Positions 28,147-36,919 of a stretch of 64,000 nt of DNA are shown here, in pieces. This DNA is from Chitinophaga pollutisoli (lineage in GTDB: Bacteria; Bacteroidota; Bacteroidia; Chitinophagales; Chitinophagaceae). The notes under the pieces are model-generated. The model was given only the letters and a program-made list of their open reading frames with translations. It had not been told where the DNA came from and ran no database searches. Position 1 is the first letter of the stretch. Every line of letters starts with the position of its first letter. A program made the position numbers and the translations under genes. The stretch is from the NCBI RefSeq assembly GCF_038396755.1, contig NZ_CP149822.1, positions 3,782,001 through 3,846,000 on the forward strand, given 5' to 3'.

Positions 28147-29775
28147 ATGACAACCTTTGAAGACCAATTGCGTCAGTTATTCCCCGATGCAGCCGCTATT
28201 CCGGCGGCGTACGATCTGCCCGGCGAGATACACCAGCGGAGCTATCTGTCAGACGGCGTTATGAAAAACTGGCTGGGCGACGTCCACACGGTAGTATCGC
28301 CCATTTGTATTAAAACCCCCAACGGCCTGGAGCGTCGGGTGATCGGTTCGTACCCTCTTTGCGGCCCGGACGAGGCCAGGGCTTCCCTCGACGCCGCCGT
28401 GGCCGCGTATGCTGACGGGAGGGGAGAATGGCCCACCATGTCGGTGCCCGAGCGCATCGCCTGCGTGGAGAAATTCACCGGCAAAATGATCGCCCAAAAA
28501 CAGGAAGTGGTAAAACTCATCATGTGGGAAATCGGTAAATCCTACGCCGACTCCGTGAAGGAATTCGACCGAACGGTAGAGTACATTCACGCCACTATCG
28601 ACGCGCTCAAGAACCTCGACCGCAAATCGTCGTCCTTCGCCGTGGAGCAGGGCATCATCGGGCAGATACGTCGCAGTCCGCTCGGTGTGGTCCTATGCAT
28701 GGGGCCTTTCAACTATCCCCTCAACGAAACCTTCACCACGCTGATTCCCGCGTTGATCATGGGCAACACGCTGCTCTTTAAACCGCCGAAGCACGGCACG
28801 CTGTTGCACTACCCGCTGCTCGAAGCTTTCCGCGAGTGCTTCCCGAAAGGTGTGGTAAATACGATTTACGGCCGCGGCAACCAGATCATCGCGCCGCTCA
28901 TGGAATCGGGGAAGATCAACGTGCTCACGCTCATTGGTTCCAGCAAGGTGGCCAACCAGCTGAAGAAGATGCACCCGAAAGTTAACCGCCTCCGCGCCAT
29001 CCTCGGCCTCGATGCCAAGAACGCCGCCATCATCACGGAAAAGGCCGATATCGACCTAGCGGTGAAAGAATGTGTGCTGGGCTCGCTATCGTTTAACGGT
29101 CAACGTTGCACCGCCATCAAGATCGTGTATGTGCACAGCAATGTGGCCGACGAATTCCTGGAGAAGCTTTCCGCTGCCGTGGGCAAGCTGAAGTTCGGGA
29201 TGCCCTGGGAAAAAGATGTGTTCCTCACTCCGCTGCCCGAGCCTCAGAAGCCGGGTTACCTCCAGAGCTGCGTGGCGGATGCCGTGGCGCACGGCGCGAA
29301 AGTGGTGAACCCTTTCGGTGGCGCCGCCAACGCATCGTTTGTATACCCGGCTATCGTGTATCCCGTCAATGAAAAAATGAAACTGTACCGCGAAGAACAA
29401 TTCGGGCCGGTGATCCCCGTGGTGCCTTTTGATGACATCGAAACGCCGATCCAATACCTGATCGAAGCGGATCATGGCCAGCAGGTGGCCGTGTTTTCCA
29501 ACGACGCGGCGGAACTTGCTTCGCTCATCGATCCGTTGGTGAACCAGGTGAGCCGCGTGAACATCAATTGCCAATGTCAACGCGGTCCCGACATCTTCCC
29601 GTTCACCGGAAGAAAGGATTCCGCGGAAGCTACGCTCTCTGTTTTCGATGCTTTACGCGCCTTTTCAATCCGGTCTTTAGTGGCTACAAAACAGACAGAA
29701 GAGAATAAAGCGCTCATAAATGAGATCGTAAGCGCTCAATCTTCGAACTTTTTATCCACAAAGTATATTTTTTAA
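28147..29775 (+). CDS. gapN: NADP-dependent glyceraldehyde-3-phosphate dehydrogenase (GapN-like ALDH)
   Basis: A 542-residue aldehyde-dehydrogenase-family enzyme of the non-phosphorylating GapN type. GapN oxidises glyceraldehyde 3-phosphate directly to 3-phosphoglycerate with NADP, bypassing ATP formation to gain NADPH. The catalytic cysteine is in SFNGQRCTAIKI (near residue 322). The cofactor region includes MGPFNYPLNE. Where most ALDHs have LELGGK with the general-base Glu, this protein has LGLDAKNAA, so that Glu is absent. A specific Bacteroidota clade may share this. It stands alone, with a terminator about 190 bases downstream. Confidence 0.82.
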   Translation: MTTFEDQLRQLFPDAAAIPAAYDLPGEIHQRSYLSDGVMKNWLGDVHTVVSPICIKTPNGLERRVIGSYPLCGPDEARASLDAAVAAYADGRGEWPTMSVPERIACVEKFTGKMIAQKQEVVKLIMWEIGKSYADSVKEFDRTVEYIHATIDALKNLDRKSSSFAVEQGIIGQIRRSPLGVVLCMGPFNYPLNETFTTLIPALIMGNTLLFKPPKHGTLLHYPLLEAFRECFPKGVVNTIYGRGNQIIAPLMESGKINVLTLIGSSKVANQLKKMHPKVNRLRAILGLDAKNAAIITEKADIDLAVKECVLGSLSFNGQRCTAIKIVYVHSNVADEFLEKLSAAVGKLKFGMPWEKDVFLTPLPEPQKPGYLQSCVADAVAHGAKVVNPFGGAANASFVYPAIVYPVNEKMKLYREEQFGPVIPVVPFDDIETPIQYLIEADHGQQVAVFSNDAAELASLIDPLVNQVSRVNINCQCQRGPDIFPFTGRKDSAEATLSVFDALRAFSIRSLVATKQTEENKALINEIVSAQSSNFLSTKYIF

Positions 29776-29895
29776 TAAACTGTAAAGCATCATATATCAT
29801 TCAACTTCCTGATAATGATCATGCTTTTTTCTTTTTTTCAATATTTACACCTTAGTGTGATGGAAAATTGATAACAGAAAGTTAAATTTGAGTTA

Positions 29896-29990
29896 ATTAC
29901 TTTCCTTACCAATTTATCAACCTAAACATTAAGAAAGATCGAGAAAATTTTACTCCAAAAAGAAGCCGCCCCCCTCGGGGCGGTTTTTAT
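29896..29990 (+). ncRNA. Candidate small RNA between gapN and the AraC gene
   Basis: An exact -7 consensus TAAATTTG lies at 29883-29890 in DNA without a reading frame. A strong intrinsic terminator ends the stretch at 29966-29990. A transcript of roughly 95 bases would fit. The -33 element is poor and no known RNA family is recognised, so this is only a candidate. Confidence 0.25.
29966..29990 (+). terminator. GC-rich intrinsic terminator
   Basis: Seven-bp stem CCGCCCC (29966-29972) with GGGGCGG (29977-29983), 4-base loop, then TTTTT. It ends either gapN read-through or a separate small transcript. Confidence 0.85.
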
Positions 29991-30034
29991 TTGCACCCGC
30001 TGAAGGAGTAATGCGGCCTTTTATCCTTTCAACA

Positions 30035-30526
30035 TTACATTTGCCAGGCCTTTAGCTTTGCCGGCGGGAAGCCGTACAGCCGTTTAAAAGCCGCGGAAAA
30101 ATGATTCGGTGAGCTGTAGCCGAGGAAGTCAGCCACTTCATTTACATTTCTTTTCTCTTCGATAATGAGCCTGCGCGCGGTTTTCATCCGCATTTCCTGC
30201 ACATAGCCGAACACGGTGTTGCCGAACAATTGCTTGAATCCTTTTTTCAGTTTGAACTCATTGAGCCCGAAGCGGCGGCAGAGGAAGCCGAGGCTGAGGT
30301 GCTGTTCGAGGAAGTTTTCGCGAAGGAAATCCTTGACAGACTGGAGCCGTGTTACATCGGCGGGGGGAATAATGCGCCCGGGTTCCGCTTTCACCTGGAA
30401 GTGAAGCAATGCCTGGATGGGATCCCAGTCACCCGCGTAATCGGTATCCGGTACCGTCGCGTGGTCCATGAAAAATGCATGCGTGGCTACAACGCTTTGC
30501 GCGTCGATTGAAGTTTTTGGGGTCAT
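30035..30526 (-). CDS. AraC-family transcriptional regulator (short form)
   Basis: A 163-residue regulator dominated by the AraC DNA-binding domain. I start it at ATG 30526 (MTPKTSIDAQ), because the longer frame to 30607 would fill the divergent promoter region. Two helix-turn-helix motifs occupy about residues 75-160, with FGYVQEMRMKTARRL and VNEVADFLGYSSPNHFSAAFKRLYG as landmarks of the family. The N-terminal portion is far shorter than the usual sensing domain, so how it senses a signal is unclear. It faces the cytochrome c gene, where tandem direct repeats form a likely binding site. Confidence 0.85.
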   Translation of the reverse strand: MTPKTSIDAQSVVATHAFFMDHATVPDTDYAGDWDPIQALLHFQVKAEPGRIIPPADVTRLQSVKDFLRENFLEQHLSLGFLCRRFGLNEFKLKKGFKQLFGNTVFGYVQEMRMKTARRLIIEEKRNVNEVADFLGYSSPNHFSAAFKRLYGFPPAKLKAWQM

Positions 30527-30532
30527 AACGAA

Positions 30533-30568
30533 ATCCGTTTGTCGTACTGTATTATCCGTTTTGCGTAC
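30533..30568. promoter_or_regulatory. Tandem direct repeats, probable AraC-type operator
   Basis: ATCCGTTTGTCGTAC (30533-30547) and ATCCGTTTTGCGTAC (30554-30568) agree at 13 of 15 bases and start 21 bases apart, two helical turns. A partial third GCGTAC lies at 30588-30593. They sit just upstream of the cytochrome c -7 box, a position suited to activation by the adjacent regulator. Confidence 0.6.
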
Positions 30569-30590
30569 CACCAGGGGGTACAGGGTGGCG

Positions 30591-30598
30591 TACTTTTG
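30591..30598 (+). promoter_or_regulatory. -7 box of the cytochrome c gene
   Basis: TACTTTTG matches TAnnTTTG exactly, 24 bases before the start codon. A TTTG at 30560-30563 is too far for a normal -33 (27 bases), which is consistent with an activator-dependent promoter. Confidence 0.5.
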
Positions 30599-30621
30599 AT
30601 GCCACAAAAATAATCAATCTT

Positions 30622-31497
30622 ATGTTGCGGAAAGTACTGAAATGGACAGGCGGAATCATCGGTTTACTGGTGGCGGGCCTTCTTATATTTTATTTCACCA
30701 TGCATATCAAGGTGAAAAATAAACGGGACAAAATCTACGACGTAGAAGTACGGATGTTCGAGATTCCCTCGGATTCCGCCACTGTAGCGGCTGGTGCGCA
30801 TATCTACGCAACGCGTGGCTGCGCAGATTGCCACGGCGCCGATATGACCGGAAAAATTTTTATGGATGAAGGACCGATCGGTACCCTTTCCGGCACCAAC
30901 CTTACCCGCGGCAAAGGCAGCAAAGTGGCGGAATATACCGACCGCGACTGGATCCTGGCGCTCCGGCACGGTATCCGTAAAGACGGGAAATCCTTACTGG
31001 TCATGCCTTCCTACGAATATTACCGGATGACGGACAAGGATCTGGGTTCGCTGATTGCTTATCTCAAGGCGGCGCCCCCGGCAGATCATGAAACAGCCCC
31101 GCCGCGACTGGGCCCCCTCGGCACGGTGCTCTCCGCCCTCGATAAAATCCCCCTTATCCCCGCCGAAAAAATCGACCATGCCTGGCGGCCCGGTAGACCC
31201 ATTCCGAAAGGCCCCACAGCCGAATACGGCCAATACCTCTCCATGTCCTGCACCGGATGCCACCAACCTAATCTGAAAGGCGGAGAAAGCCCCATTCCCG
31301 GCGGCGTTTACGTCAGAGACATCACCACCGCCGGCAACATCGGCAAATGGTCGGAGCAGGAGTTTATCGCCGTGCTGCGTACCGGCAACACCCCCGATGG
31401 CCGCGCCATCAAAAACGAAGACATGCCCTGGCAAATGACCAACAAGTATTCGGACGAGGAGCTGACCGCCCTGTATAGATATTTGAAAACCCTGTAA
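30622..31497 (+). CDS. Membrane-anchored di-haem cytochrome c
   Basis: A 291-residue electron-transfer protein facing the periplasm. An N-terminal membrane helix (TGGIIGLLVAGLLIFYFTMH, about 9-28) anchors it. Two c-type haem sites follow, CADCH near residue 69 and CTGCH near residue 213, each in its own cytochrome domain of about 100 residues. Methionine ligands are expected in LLVMPSYEYYRM and EDMPWQMTN. The layout resembles cytochrome subunits that accept electrons from membrane dehydrogenases, but no dehydrogenase lies beside it. It is divergent from the AraC-type regulator. Confidence 0.9.
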   Translation: MLRKVLKWTGGIIGLLVAGLLIFYFTMHIKVKNKRDKIYDVEVRMFEIPSDSATVAAGAHIYATRGCADCHGADMTGKIFMDEGPIGTLSGTNLTRGKGSKVAEYTDRDWILALRHGIRKDGKSLLVMPSYEYYRMTDKDLGSLIAYLKAAPPADHETAPPRLGPLGTVLSALDKIPLIPAEKIDHAWRPGRPIPKGPTAEYGQYLSMSCTGCHQPNLKGGESPIPGGVYVRDITTAGNIGKWSEQEFIAVLRTGNTPDGRAIKNEDMPWQMTNKYSDEELTALYRYLKTL

Positions 31498-31764
31498 CTA
31501 TCGCCCGTCCGGGAACGATATACAAACTGGAGATCAAAATAATTTTTGAACGGGATAGGGGTAGCAGGGAAGAAGCGGCGTTATATGTACGCAACCCCAA
31601 AGGACAGGGACTTTATTATAAACAAACAGAGACGCCGGGAGGCGCCTCTGTATAAAAAAGATGGATATGCTTTTGTTGCTTGTGTCTGCTGCGCAGAATT
31701 CGCGTGATTTCATTTATTGTCTGGTTTCAGACGCCTGCCGCAGCATCCGTCGCGCTGCCTGATG
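31498..31764. other. Intergenic region between convergent genes, with terminator hairpin
   Basis: Non-coding spacer between the cytochrome gene and the minus-strand 66-residue gene. Apart from the hairpin at 31627-31652, nothing is recognised. Confidence 0.4.
31627..31652. terminator. Hairpin between convergent genes
   Basis: An 11-bp stem with one mismatch (ACAGAGACGCC 31627-31637 with GGCGCCTCTGT 31642-31652) and loop GGGA. On the minus strand it runs into TTGTTTA, so it more likely ends the clpX-side transcript. Confidence 0.55.
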
Positions 31765-31965
31765 TTAATCCAGAAAATCTTCAGCGGCGTCCGGCTTTTG
31801 TGGTTGGGCGCCGCCTGCCATTCCGGCAAACCACACGTCCACATTGCCCGCGATCATCTGGGGCAGTTTGCTTTTCACGAAATCTTTCACGGCTTCGATG
31901 GCTTTTGCGGCCTGTTCGTCGTTTATGCCGGCTTTATCTTTTACTTGCTGGATGAGCTCTTGCAT
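31765..31965 (-). CDS. Small conserved protein, 66 residues
   Basis: A 66-residue, mostly helical protein (MQELIQQVKDKAGINDEQAA) with a short glycine-containing tail. The pattern of a helical domain with repeated AxxAIEAVKDFVKSKLP looks like a real small Bacteroidota protein rather than a chance frame. It sits 33 bases downstream of clpX on the same strand, so probably part of that transcript. Function is unknown; a link to ClpXP is only positional. Confidence 0.7.
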   Translation of the reverse strand: MQELIQQVKDKAGINDEQAAKAIEAVKDFVKSKLPQMIAGNVDVWFAGMAGGAQPQKPDAAEDFLD

Positions 31966-31998
31966 CGGGTTACTTTTTATCGTTGATGAAACGGGTGA

Positions 31999-33243
31999 TC
32001 AGGCTACCTTGAGGGCTACGAGCGTACTTTTCTCAAGCTTCTCCGCGGCATAGGCGCGGGTGAGCACAAAAGTTTTCTCATTGGTGCTGGGCAGGTTGAA
32101 CATCGCGTCGGCCAGTACCACTTCGCAGATGGAGCGAAGGCCGCGGGCGCCCAGCTTGTATTCCAGGGCTTTTTCCACGATGTAATCCACCGCATCGGCT
32201 TCTATCTCGAAATCGATCCCTTCCACCTTGAACAGTTTCTTGTATTGTTTTACCAGGGCGTTGCGGGGCTGGGTGAGGATGGCTTTGAGCGCGTCCTTGT
32301 CCAGGGTATTGAGATAGGTTACCACCGGCAGGCGGCCCAGCAGCTCGGGGATGAGGCCGAATTGCTTGAGGTCCTGCGAATTGATGTAGCGCAGGATGTG
32401 CTTCCGGTTCTGCTCTTCCTGTTCCTTGTTCACCGTAAACCCGATAGAATGGGTCTGGATACGGCGGGAAATGATACGGTCAACGCCGTCGAAAGCGCCG
32501 CCGCAGATGAAGAGGATATTCTGGGTGTTTACCTTGATCAGTTTTTGCTCGGGGTGCTTGCGGCCGCCTTGCGGGGGAACGAGCACCTCGGTGCCTTCCA
32601 GGAGCTTGAGGAGGCCCTGTTGCACGCCTTCGCCGCTCACGTCGCGGGTGATGGAAGGGTTATCGCTTTTGCGGGCGATTTTATCGATCTCATCGATGTA
32701 TACAATACCTCTTTCAGCGGCTTCCACGTCGTAATTGCAAACCTGGAGGAGGCGGGTCAGGATGCTTTCCACGTCTTCCCCTACATAACCGGCTTCAGTA
32801 AACACGGTCGCGTCTACGATGGTGAAGGGTACGTTGAGGAGGCGGGCGATGGATTTGGCCAGCAGGGTTTTGCCCGTACCGGTTTCACCTACCATGATGA
32901 GGTTGCTTTTCTCGATCTCCACGTCATCTTCCGTCACCTGCTGGTTCAGGCGTTTGTAGTGGTTGTAAACGGCCACGGCGAGGATTTTCTTCGCATCGTC
33001 CTGACCGATCACGTATTCATCCAGGAATTGCTTGATCTCTACCGGCTTGGCGACTTTGGGGACAAAGTGCGAAGGGCCGGCTTTGCGGGGAGCCTCCCCG
33101 CCCGGGTTCAGTTCCTGCTCGATGATCTCCTGTGCATTGGCCACGCAGTTTTCACAGATATGGCCTTCCGCCCCGGCGATCAGTATCCTCACCTCGTCTT
33201 TGTTCCGGTTGCAGAACGAACAGCGTATCTTGGATTCTTTCAT
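31999..33243 (-). CDS. clpX: ATP-dependent Clp protease ATP-binding subunit ClpX
   Basis: AAA+ unfoldase that feeds substrates to ClpP. The 414 residues begin with the zinc-binding domain (CSFC near 8-11 and CENC near 30-33). They continue with Walker A GETGTGKT (near 120), Walker B YIDEIDKI, and the pore and sensor motifs. The ClpP-docking loop lies around residues 260-270, where LIGF or IGF is expected; IGFTVNKEQ contains it. Length and domain order are normal. A terminator lies between clpP and clpX, and clpX has its own -7 box. Confidence 0.97.
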   Translation of the reverse strand: MKESKIRCSFCNRNKDEVRILIAGAEGHICENCVANAQEIIEQELNPGGEAPRKAGPSHFVPKVAKPVEIKQFLDEYVIGQDDAKKILAVAVYNHYKRLNQQVTEDDVEIEKSNLIMVGETGTGKTLLAKSIARLLNVPFTIVDATVFTEAGYVGEDVESILTRLLQVCNYDVEAAERGIVYIDEIDKIARKSDNPSITRDVSGEGVQQGLLKLLEGTEVLVPPQGGRKHPEQKLIKVNTQNILFICGGAFDGVDRIISRRIQTHSIGFTVNKEQEEQNRKHILRYINSQDLKQFGLIPELLGRLPVVTYLNTLDKDALKAILTQPRNALVKQYKKLFKVEGIDFEIEADAVDYIVEKALEYKLGARGLRSICEVVLADAMFNLPSTNEKTFVLTRAYAAEKLEKSTLVALKVA

Positions 33244-33293
33244 TTATCAGATTTTTTGAATGTAAGGCTGTTTTTGCCTGATTTACAAGGTTA

Positions 33294-33301
33294 CAAAATT
33301 A
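33294..33301 (-). promoter_or_regulatory. -7 box of clpX
   Basis: TAATTTTG on the minus strand fits TAnnTTTG exactly, 51 bases before the clpX start. The -33 region lacks a clear TTTG. Confidence 0.5.
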
Positions 33302-33380
33302 CGCTTTTTTTGCGGCTTTCGGAAGGGGAAATAGGCCGGAATGCCATGCACGGCGGCCGAACCGGGTATGGCAAGAAAAA

Positions 33381-33410
33381 AGGCGCTTCCGTTCAGAAGC
33401 GCCTTTTTTA
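33381..33410 (-). terminator. Intrinsic terminator after clpP
   Basis: Nine-bp stem AGGCGCTTC (33381-33389) with GAAGCGCCT (33396-33404), flanked by A-run and T-run so that it works on either strand. It separates clpP from clpX. Confidence 0.88.
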
Positions 33411-33426
33411 TGCGTTTGTCCGTCAG

Positions 33427-34140
33427 TTACTGGGCAGTGCCATTGCCTTCCGCAGCTTTCTTACGGGGATTCTTATCCAGTACGTCGTCGATGATGCCAT
33501 ATTCCTTGGCTTCGTCGGCTGTCATCCAGAAGTCACGGTCACCGTCTTTCTCCACTTTTTTCACGGGTTGGCCGCAGTGGGAGGCGATGATTTCGTTCAG
33601 CTCTTTCTTCAGCTTCACGAATTCGCGTGCGGTGATCTCAATGTCGGAGGTTTGGCCTTCCGCGCCGCCATGCGGCTGGTGGATCATCACACGGGCGTGT
33701 TTCAGGGCGGTACGCTTGCCTTTCGTGCCGGCTACCAGCAGTACGGCGCCGAAAGAGGCGGCCATACCAGTGCAGATAGTGGCGATGTCGGGCGAAACGA
33801 TCTGCATGGTATCATAGATACCCAGACCGGCATATACGGAGCCACCGGGGCTGTTGATGTACATCTGGATGTCGCGGTTGCGGTCGGCGGACTCCAGGAA
33901 CAACAACTGTGCGGTGATCACATTCGCCACATAGTCGTTCACCGGGTCACCCAAAAAGATGATACGGTCGGCCATCAGTCGGGAAAACACGTCCATCTGC
34001 TGCATGTTCAGCTGACGCTCCTCCAGGATATAGGGGGTAAGCGCGTTGAACTGCGAGCTACGGGCGTAACTATCTACAACCAGGCTGCTGATTCCTCTGT
34101 GGTGGATCGCATATTTCCGGAATTCGTTATTAATGTTCAT
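33427..34140 (-). CDS. clpP: ATP-dependent Clp protease proteolytic subunit ClpP
   Basis: Serine protease that forms the tetradecameric chamber degrading proteins delivered by ClpX. Start set at ATG 34140 (MNINNEFRKYAIHHRGI); 237 residues, slightly longer than typical because of N- and C-terminal extensions. The catalytic serine is in TGMAASFGAVLL and the catalytic histidine in ARVMIHQPHGG. The third member is an aspartate further on near DRDFWMTADEAKEYG. Its start overlaps the end of tig by 11 bases, so the two are translated together. Confidence 0.96.
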   Translation of the reverse strand: MNINNEFRKYAIHHRGISSLVVDSYARSSQFNALTPYILEERQLNMQQMDVFSRLMADRIIFLGDPVNDYVANVITAQLLFLESADRNRDIQMYINSPGGSVYAGLGIYDTMQIVSPDIATICTGMAASFGAVLLVAGTKGKRTALKHARVMIHQPHGGAEGQTSDIEITAREFVKLKKELNEIIASHCGQPVKKVEKDGDRDFWMTADEAKEYGIIDDVLDKNPRKKAAEGNGTAQ

Positions 34141-35500
34141 GATGGTGATGTTTATGAGGTAATTTAACAAATTCTTCTGCAGTAATTTCCTCCTCTTTTA
34201 CGTTCACCTTGGCTTCAGCCCAATCAAACAGCTTCTGGGTGATCAGTTCGCGATAAGTCTGGTCAACATACTTCTCGTCCTGCAGCAGGCGCTCCAGGTA
34301 GCTGTCCATCCACTCTGCCTGCTCGCCGCCGAGGCCGTAATAAGACATGAGTTTGGTACGCGCGTTGTCTTTCAGTTCGTCGAAAGAAACGTCGAGTTTG
34401 TTATCGCGGATCAGTTTGTCGCTGATGAGGGTCCAGCGCAGCTGATGGTCGAAGTTCGGGTATTCCTGTTCTGCTTCGGCTTCCGTTTTCGGATTTTCGC
34501 CGCCTTTCTGCAGCCAGCGTTTGAGGAAGTCTTTCGGAAGCTCGATAGGCGTTTCGTGCACCAGCGTCTCGAACAGGTCGTTGTGCAGGTGGTTCGTAGC
34601 TTCCTGTTTCCAGTACTTGCCGATCTCTTCGCGGAGTTTTTCGCGGAAAGCTTCAGCGGTAGCGATGTTCTGGCCGGGGTATACTTCGTTGAAGAATTCC
34701 TCGTTCAGCTCGCGTTTTTCGATCAGGGTGAGTTTGGTGATGGTGAGCTGGAAGTATTTTTTCGCAGCGTCTTTGTCATTGGCCAGGCCGAGGTCTTTGG
34801 TGATGTATTCGATACGGTCTTTATCGAAAGCTTTTGACAGCTGGAGCACCACAGTGTCGCCCACTTTTTTGCCCATCAGTTTCTCCTGTGCGGCGGCGGA
34901 GAAGGTTTTCACGAGGAGGGAGTTTTCCTTCTTCTCGGCGCCTTCCGCGATGTTGCCTTTGCTGTCGGTTTCAATGAACTCGAGGTTCAGCACGTTGTTT
35001 TCACCGGTTACGGTTTCGGGTTCGCTGGATTTGCCGCCTTTCAGCTGCAGGCGGTCCAGTTCCTGGTCAACGATCTCGTCGGTCACCTTTACATTGTAGC
35101 GGGTGAGGGAAGTTTTCGCGAGCAGGGGATCCACGTCGAATGCGGGCTTCAGGCCTACTTCAAACGCGAAGTCGAATGCTTCGGGTTTATTGTAATCGAA
35201 GTTCTTTGCTTCATTCTCGAGGGAGAGGGGCTGGGCGAAGATCTCCAGTTTCTCGTTCTGGATGTAAGTCATCAGTTCCTTTTCCACCGTTTTCAGAATT
35301 TCGTCTGCAAACAGCGCCTGGCCGCTCATTTTTTTGATCATGCCGGCGGGAACCTGGCCTTTCCGGAATCCAGGGATGTTGGCTGTTTTGGAAAAATGCT
35401 TTACAGCTTTCTCGAAATTCGGAAGGTAATCTTCCTGGCTCACTTTCACAGTGATCTTATCATTTAATAAACCAATGTTCTCTCTGGTTACGGTTGCCAT
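34130..35500 (-). CDS. tig: Trigger factor
   Basis: Ribosome-associated chaperone and prolyl isomerase acting on emerging nascent chains. The 456 residues show the ribosome-binding domain with the signature GFRKGQVPAGMIKK (near residues 42-55, a version of the classic GFRxGxxP). A diverged FKBP-like middle domain and a long helical C-terminal arm follow. The end is histidine-rich (KHHHHEH), which may bind metal. Gene order tig-clpP-clpX is conserved in bacteria; here clpX is separated by a terminator. Confidence 0.93.
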   Translation of the reverse strand: MATVTRENIGLLNDKITVKVSQEDYLPNFEKAVKHFSKTANIPGFRKGQVPAGMIKKMSGQALFADEILKTVEKELMTYIQNEKLEIFAQPLSLENEAKNFDYNKPEAFDFAFEVGLKPAFDVDPLLAKTSLTRYNVKVTDEIVDQELDRLQLKGGKSSEPETVTGENNVLNLEFIETDSKGNIAEGAEKKENSLLVKTFSAAAQEKLMGKKVGDTVVLQLSKAFDKDRIEYITKDLGLANDKDAAKKYFQLTITKLTLIEKRELNEEFFNEVYPGQNIATAEAFREKLREEIGKYWKQEATNHLHNDLFETLVHETPIELPKDFLKRWLQKGGENPKTEAEAEQEYPNFDHQLRWTLISDKLIRDNKLDVSFDELKDNARTKLMSYYGLGGEQAEWMDSYLERLLQDEKYVDQTYRELITQKLFDWAEAKVNVKEEEITAEEFVKLPHKHHHHEH

Positions 35501-35811
35501 TTTTGCTTTTTGTTAATATTAAAACACAGAAAATAAATATTGTTTGTTGTTTCCCGTGCCCAATCCTGTCAACCAAGATTGTGCCACGGCCCCGCAGTAC
35601 GGGAAACCTGCCTTTTTAGCAGGGCGGGAGGGCCGTTTGACCGACAGAATATCACAAACCCCGGTCCCCGGAACATGCCCGGCGCCAGATAAAGCGATAG
35701 ATTTCAACGGTTTGTAAAAAATGCCACTACCGGCGAAGCGCGAAGATAGCGCGTTTTCGTGAATTTATGCCCTATAGCAACTCATATAAGAAAACATCGG
35801 CATGGGAAGCT
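35501..35811. other. Intergenic region upstream of tig
   Basis: About 310 bases without a convincing gene, between the GntR regulator and tig on the same strand. It should hold the tig promoter. A TGGCAC (minus strand, 35581-35586) looks like half of a sigma-54 site, but the -12 part is off by one base. Nothing else is recognised. Confidence 0.4.
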
Positions 35812-36840
35812 TCAGAGCGAAGCCCGTGGCGTCACACGGAAGGGAACCTCCACCTGCGACAGCGCCCCGTCGAGGATCATTCCCGCCGCCAGCTCGCCCA
35901 TCAGCTGGAAGTCGGTCGAAATAGTCGTCAAACCATTCAGGATAAAGGGTTTCAGCGGGGTTTCATTATACGAGACGATCCCCGCATCCTTCCCCGGTGT
36001 GAGCCCCTGCGCCCGCGTCTTCCCGATCAGCTCCACCAGGTCGCTTTCCCGCAGGTTGATATATACCTCCCCCGGCCGCACGCCACCGGCGGTTAAGTCA
36101 TGCACCACCCGCGCCGGGAAGGCATAATCCTGGCAGAACTGCAGGAACCCGTCGCGGATCTCGTCGGGGTAATACGTGTTCTCCGGGAAGATGAGCGTCA
36201 ACGCCTGGTAATGCTCCAGCCGCTCCCGCAAGGCTTCCAGCGCCTCGTAAATGTTCTCCCGGAAATTCTCGTACACGGCGCCGTAACCGCCCGTCACGCC
36301 CTTCAGCTTTTTGTCGAGCAGGATGAGCTTCTCACGGGGAATGTCGTTGAGCAATTCCTCCACCTCCACGCGCTCCCGGAAATGCGGGAGGATCACCACG
36401 TGCGTGTATTCGGACAGATTCCTCTGCAACAGTTTCTTGAACAACCCGAAATCGCTGTTGTAAATATAGAAGTCGATGCTGGCCGCGTCGCCCAGTTTGC
36501 CGGCGAAGGCGTCGTAAATGATTTTTTTATGTTCGCTGAGCTTGTTGAAAAGTAACAGGATCTTGAACTGCTGGCGCAGCCCCGTTTGCTGCACGAAATA
36601 TCCTTTGCCCGGCACGGAGCCCAGGATCCCGCGGGCTTTCAGCAACTTGAGCGATTTTTCGGCCGTGTCGCGCGAGATGTCCAGCTTGTAGGAAAGCTCG
36701 TTGATGGAAGGAAGGATGTCGTTCTGCTTGATCTTTCCCTCGCCAATCGCCTGCAAAAGCGCGTCGGCCAGCTGCTGGTATTTCGGCGTGGCGGAGAAGT
36801 CGTCGATGGCGATGTGCCGGAGGATGTCTGGTGTTTTCAT
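35812..36840 (-). CDS. GntR-family regulator with LacI-type sensor, rhamnose regulon
   Basis: A 342-residue transcription factor. Residues 1-80 are a winged helix of the GntR type (ATPKYQQLADALLQAIGEGK, PSINELSYKLDISRDTAEKS, GKGYFV). The remainder is a periplasmic-binding-protein-like sugar domain, as in LacI and the FucR/AraR group. Start chosen at ATG 36840; the longer frame upstream overlaps the operator and rhaT. It is divergent from the rhamnose genes. A near-perfect 21-bp palindrome between them is the likely operator, so L-rhamnose or a phosphorylated intermediate is the likely inducer. Confidence 0.88.
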   Translation of the reverse strand: MKTPDILRHIAIDDFSATPKYQQLADALLQAIGEGKIKQNDILPSINELSYKLDISRDTAEKSLKLLKARGILGSVPGKGYFVQQTGLRQQFKILLLFNKLSEHKKIIYDAFAGKLGDAASIDFYIYNSDFGLFKKLLQRNLSEYTHVVILPHFRERVEVEELLNDIPREKLILLDKKLKGVTGGYGAVYENFRENIYEALEALRERLEHYQALTLIFPENTYYPDEIRDGFLQFCQDYAFPARVVHDLTAGGVRPGEVYINLRESDLVELIGKTRAQGLTPGKDAGIVSYNETPLKPFILNGLTTISTDFQLMGELAAGMILDGALSQVEVPFRVTPRASL

Positions 36841-36919
36841 AACGTCTCCCAAAGTAGTGAAATAATTGAAAAAACACAGGCAGGACGGGGCATGACAGTG
36901 ATTCCGGACGCTTTGCATA

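Noticed and set aside
31680..31955. 91-codon plus-strand frame opposite the 66-residue gene
   Set aside because: The minus-strand small protein has a more natural composition and position in the clpX transcript.
35573..35586. Sigma-54 promoter upstream of tig
   Set aside because: A TGGCAC is present on the minus strand, but the -12 part is TTGG at a spacing one base short and lacks the GC; no enhancer-binding regulator is near.
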